Source: JAWXUK01 sp044432725
Lineage (GTDB): Bacteria > Bacillota > Clostridia > Oscillospirales > Oscillospiraceae
Assembly (NCBI GenBank): GCA_044432725.1
Contig: JAWXUL010000061.1
Span: forward strand, 1 to 8,219
Length of the DNA stretch: 8,219 nt
Direction: 5' to 3'
Shown here: one piece after another, positions 6,144 to 8,219 of the stretch
How the letters are laid out: each line of letters opens with the position of its first letter
Numbering within the stretch: position 1 is the first letter of the stretch
The notes under the pieces: model-generated
Told to the model about the DNA's origin: nothing
What the model saw: the letters and a program-made list of their open reading frames with translations, nothing else
The model's database searches: none
Made by a program: the position numbers and the translations under genes

Positions 6144-7457
6144 TTATCGTTCCCCTGTTTTTCTTTGTGGGAAATTGTTAGGTGGTCTGTGTTGTCCTTG
6201 TGGTGGGGGTCTGTTCTGCTGGTGGGTCTGTGCTTTTTGTTCTCTCACACCCATGACGATATTTTGTAAATCCTCATTGAAATCTTTCCCTTTTGGGGTC
6301 TGAATCATGGTTTTGTACCCTCGTTCACCGTATAATTGAGAGCATTTTTCAGCAAAGACTTGACCGTGGTTGTGAGGATTTCCCCGAGTGTCTAAACCGT
6401 CCTTATCATTATCTAAGGCAAAAACAATGGAAGTAATCTGAGGATTGTCGGACAAAAACCGTTCCAGTGCCTTATCAGATAAACCACCTAAAGAAATTCT
6501 GGAATCTTCGGTGTAGTCATTGTTGTTCATCTTGGTTAAAGTCGCATGAGAAACCACATCTATAGGACTTTCGCAGACAAAAAGGCGATTTGACCGACCT
6601 TTCATCACAAAGGGGTAACTTTTATCGGAGTTTGCAACGTCTTGTCTGAATTTTGCTCTTCCCATAGACCGCAGTGAGCAGAATTTTACTTGTTTCTGAT
6701 TATCGAAGCCCACAAAAGCACAATTTGCGAATGTAAACTCTCCACGATAGGTTTTTGCCTGAAAAATATCCCCTTTTTGCAGTAAGTCCTTGACAATTTC
6801 CGAATCTAAGCACCGTTCACCTGTGAGATATTTTTCCACTTGAAAGGTGTTGGGGTTATTTTCAGGCAGTTCCAGTGTTCCTCTCTCCTTTGGGCTGAAT
6901 GGTTGATGGTTTTGAGGTAATTCTGAACGAGAATAGGAATTATGGGGTGGAATATCTGCATAGGAATACTCTTCTGGGGGTGGTGATGAATAAAAGGAAT
7001 CTTCTGGGGGTGGTGACGAATAATAAAACTCTTCTGGAGGTGGTGAAGAATAAAACTCTTCTGGGGGTGGCGATGAATAATGAAAATCTTCTGGGGGTGG
7101 TGAAGAATAATGAAAATCTTCTTGGGGTGGTTTAGGTGGGGGTGAGCGAGAATACTGCTGTTTAGGAGAGGTATAAGGAATCGGTTCGTAGGCTCGCCCT
7201 CCTAGTAAATCCTCCACCGCTTGGGGGAAAGTTTTGTTTTCGTATTCCATGAGAAACTGAATCACATTCCCTTTTTTATCCTCGGAATGATGGCAGAATC
7301 CACGTTCAAAAACAAACAATCCCCCATACCCTTTCACTTTACAAGCACCACCACTTGGTTTTTCCAATTCATAGCCGATTGATTTTGCATATTCTATAAG
7401 ATTTGTGCGATTGGCTTCTTGAATTTGCTCCTTTGAAAAGTGTGGCATAGGCTTCAC
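6144..7457 (-). CDS. DUF3991 and Toprim domain protein with proline-rich repeat insert
   Basis: Numbering is from the GTG start, although the ATG at codon 4 may be the true one. Residues about 7-86 resemble the zinc-finger end of DnaG-type primases (KKGNVIQFLMEYENKTFPQAVEDLLG). The ligand set is degenerate, with C39 and C55-H56-H57 remaining. Residues 107-165 are proline-rich repeats of the form YSSPPPEDFH. Residues about 197-285 match the DUF3991 domain (FQVEKYLTGERCLDSEIV, NCAFVGFD, KFRQDV). A Toprim fold follows, with its glutamate at E296 (LFVCESPIDVVSH) and the DxD pair at D349/D351 (IVFALDND). A Gln/Pro-rich basic tail ends the protein. Relatives are widespread in clostridial conjugative elements near topB and DUF4366 genes, and a role in DNA processing during transfer or replication is inferred. 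There is no polymerase domain, so it is not a complete primase. The stop is TAA, 24 nt before the next gene. Confidence 0.9.
   Translation of the reverse strand: MKPMPHFSKEQIQEANRTNLIEYAKSIGYELEKPSGGACKVKGYGGLFVFERGFCHHSEDKKGNVIQFLMEYENKTFPQAVEDLLGGRAYEPIPYTSPKQQYSRSPPPKPPQEDFHYSSPPPEDFHYSSPPPEEFYSSPPPEEFYYSSPPPEDSFYSSPPPEEYSYADIPPHNSYSRSELPQNHQPFSPKERGTLELPENNPNTFQVEKYLTGERCLDSEIVKDLLQKGDIFQAKTYRGEFTFANCAFVGFDNQKQVKFCSLRSMGRAKFRQDVANSDKSYPFVMKGRSNRLFVCESPIDVVSHATLTKMNNNDYTEDSRISLGGLSDKALERFLSDNPQITSIVFALDNDKDGLDTRGNPHNHGQVFAEKCSQLYGERGYKTMIQTPKGKDFNEDLQNIVMGVREQKAQTHQQNRPPPQGQHRPPNNFPQRKTGER
6971..7137 (-). repeat. In-frame 30-bp tandem repeat in the Toprim gene
   Basis: Five head-to-tail units run 6971-7000, 7001-7030, 7031-7057, 7058-7087 and 7088-7117, with a degenerate sixth from 7118. 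Each begins on the plus strand with CTTCTGGGGGTGG or a close variant. Four units are 30 bp and the third is 27 bp, so all keep the reading frame. Each encodes YSSPPPE followed by D/E and one or two aromatic, His or Ser residues. High nucleotide identity between units suggests recent duplication and possible copy-number variation between strains. Confidence 0.92.
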
Positions 7458-7459
7458 CT
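7454..7459 (-). promoter_or_regulatory. Ribosome binding site favouring an internal ATG start for the Toprim gene
   Basis: AGGTGA on the minus strand ends 5 nt before an ATG at 7446-7448 (codon 4 of the longest frame). The GTG at 7455-7457 is itself part of this Shine-Dalgarno-like sequence and has only a weak GTAGAG before it. Initiation at the ATG, giving a 434-residue protein starting MPHFSKEQ, is therefore at least as likely as at the GTG. Confidence 0.55.
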
Positions 7460-8105
7460 ACTCTACATCGTCATCCACGTCCACATCACCCTCTTCCATG
7501 TCAAAGTCCATGTCATCATCATAACTAGAATAAGGATTTTCATTGCCATTTCCTTTGGTTTTGGACTTAAAGTAGTAGAAACCACCTCCACCTAAGCAGG
7601 CTAGGGCAATGATAAGAGGAATGGGAGTGCCACCACTCTTCTCTTCTTCCACGATTTCAGGTTCAGGTTCTGGTTCAGGCTCGGGTTCTGGTTCGGGTTC
7701 TTCTTCAACCTTATTTTTTTCCGATTCAAGAGTATAGTGGACTTCTACAGGCTCGTCATACATCAATGACATCAGGTCTGCTTCATCCACCATATTCAGT
7801 AAGTACACGTTGTCCGTATCACCAGCACGGTCAATGACAAGGTAGAAATAATTCCCTGATTTACTAACAGCCGTGATAAATTGCTTGTCATTTTCGTTAT
7901 TGGTGATTAAATCGTCTACTAAAGTCAAGTTACCATCAGGAGTGAGTGGTTCTCCCACTGGTTTTAGGACAATTTCATCTTCCACCTCTGGTTCAGGCTC
8001 GACAATGGGTGCGTATGCTTTTACAGTGGTGGGTGTCAGACAGAAAAAAATCGCCACCATAAAAGTGACGATTGATTTTTCTAAAATTTTCTTAAACTGC
8101 TTCAA
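7458..8105 (-). CDS. DUF4366 (CD1107-type) mobile-element surface protein
   Basis: This 215-residue protein is of the DUF4366 type, found in conjugation modules of Firmicute elements; its molecular role is not established. Residues 1-30 form a signal peptide: KQFKK, a hydrophobic core from about 12 to 23, and a likely cut after VKA at 28-30. The conserved core spans about 52-116, with LTPDGNLTLVDD, then KQFITAVSKSGNYFYLVIDR, then LLNMVDEADLMSLM. A Glu-Pro repeat stalk follows at 136-150. One transmembrane segment lies at about 162-178, followed by KSKTK and a very acidic tail (DDDMDFDMEEGDVDVDDDVE). The predicted topology is an extracellular core and stalk with the acidic tail in the cytoplasm. 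There is no LPXTG sorting signal. The start is TTG, overlapping the upstream stop, and the stop TAG abuts the next gene's GTG. It probably acts at the cell envelope with the mating machinery (inference). Confidence 0.88.
   Translation of the reverse strand: MKQFKKILEKSIVTFMVAIFFCLTPTTVKAYAPIVEPEPEVEDEIVLKPVGEPLTPDGNLTLVDDLITNNENDKQFITAVSKSGNYFYLVIDRAGDTDNVYLLNMVDEADLMSLMYDEPVEVHYTLESEKNKVEEEPEPEPEPEPEPEPEIVEEEKSGGTPIPLIIALACLGGGGFYYFKSKTKGNGNENPYSSYDDDMDFDMEEGDVDVDDDVE
7656..7700 (-). repeat. Hexanucleotide-period repeat encoding an (Glu-Pro)n stalk
   Basis: A period-6 tract of GAA/GAG-CCN codon pairs encodes residues 136-150 of the DUF4366 protein as alternating Glu and Pro. Third positions vary between units, so the repeat is more regular in protein than in DNA. 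Such Pro-Glu tracts form stiff extended spacers. Here it separates the extracellular core from the membrane segment. Confidence 0.85.
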
Positions 8106-8219
8106 TTCGTTGTTTCCTCCTTTGTTTCAGTTGGGTTAGGATGTTCTTCGTTGTGAATGGAAAAAGAATCTGATGGGTGGTTTTCTATTGCTTCTTTCGG
8201 CTTTTCCATTGAGTTTTCC
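8102..8219 (-). CDS. C-terminal end of an upstream small protein (possibly DUF4315 family), partial
   Basis: An open minus-strand frame enters from the window edge and stops at TGA (8102-8104). The visible residues are hydrophilic, rich in Glu, Pro, Thr and Asn, and end in KEETTN. The stop overlaps the TTG start of the next gene (TTGA), which indicates translational coupling. In Firmicute conjugative elements the gene just upstream of a DUF4366 gene is commonly a short DUF4315 coiled-coil protein with a variable acidic tail. That identity is inferred from position only, because the diagnostic N-terminal part lies outside the window. An internal ATG at 8207-8209, with GGAAAA four bases before it, could alternatively start a separate 35-residue peptide. 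The frame stays open upstream of that ATG, so a truncated larger gene is more likely. Confidence 0.5.
   Translation of the reverse strand, partial: ENSMEKPKEAIENHPSDSFSIHNEEHPNPTETKEETTN
8116..8123 (-). promoter_or_regulatory. Ribosome binding site supporting a TTG start
   Basis: AAAGGAGG on the minus strand lies 10 nt before the TTG codon at 8103-8105. It is nearly a full anti-Shine-Dalgarno match, and no ATG occurs in frame before residue 16. It therefore supports TTG as the initiation codon of the DUF4366 gene, although the spacing is slightly long. Confidence 0.7.

Noticed and set aside
6899..7135. Plus-strand frame with repeated LLGVVKNN-like residues
   Set aside because: It is the antisense of the proline-rich tandem repeat in the Toprim gene; the regular pattern comes from the 30-bp repeat, and it has no independent support.
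6971..7137. CRISPR-like array
   Set aside because: The units are contiguous with no unique spacers, and they encode an in-frame peptide repeat.
7458..7620. LPXTG-type cell-wall anchor at the end of the DUF4366 protein
   Set aside because: No LPXTG-like motif precedes the membrane segment, and the tail after it is long and acidic, unlike a sorting signal.

Overview
The window is one dense, unidirectional gene block. Every supported gene lies on the minus strand, so transcription runs from high to low coordinates. Gaps are 0-24 nt, apart from one of about 80 nt, and several start and stop codons overlap (TTGA, GTGA, ATGA, TAG|GTG, TAA|ATG). The gene content (a DUF4366/CD1107-type signal-peptide protein, a DUF3991+Toprim protein, topoisomerase III, a DUF3849 protein) is typical of the conjugation/DNA-processing region of integrative conjugative elements of Clostridia and related Firmicutes. 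Moderate-to-low GC, strong AAAGGAGG-type ribosome binding sites and use of TTG and GTG starts agree with a gut-type Firmicute host. The exact host cannot be named from the sequence.

Layout in transcription order. At 8219-8102 is the C-terminal end of an upstream small gene, probably DUF4315-like by position. At 8105-7458 is a DUF4366 membrane-anchored secreted protein with an EP-repeat stalk. At 7457-6144 is a DUF3991/Toprim protein with a primase-like N-terminus and an inserted run of proline-rich 10-residue repeats, encoded by 30-bp tandem DNA repeats. At 6119-5592 is an unrecognised, very acidic protein. At 5509-4736 is a Bro-N/ANT phage-type antirepressor. At about 4727-4029 is a C5-methyltransferase-like protein with no normal start codon. 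At 4032-3811 is a small Cys-rich protein. At 3801-3412 is an XRE-family regulator. At 3411-1348 is topB. At 1351-425 is a radical SAM protein of unknown role. From 406 to the window edge is a DUF3849 gene whose start and body lie in different frames, joined at a dnaX-like A AAA AAG site.

Reading them together: the DUF4366 protein and the small gene before it belong to the cell-surface side of a conjugation apparatus. The Toprim protein and TopB handle DNA. The central Bro / methyltransferase / Cys-rich / XRE block looks like a phage-derived regulatory and DNA-modification cassette embedded in the same operon. No integrase, relaxase, coupling protein, attachment site, origin, RNA gene or CRISPR array is visible, so the window is an internal slice of the element. 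No promoter or convincing terminator was found; the operon promoter is probably upstream of 8219.

The observations most worth follow-up are the apparent -1 frameshift at the start of the DUF3849 gene, the non-canonical start and altered PC motif of the methyltransferase, the in-frame tandem repeat in the Toprim protein, and the unrecognised acidic protein.
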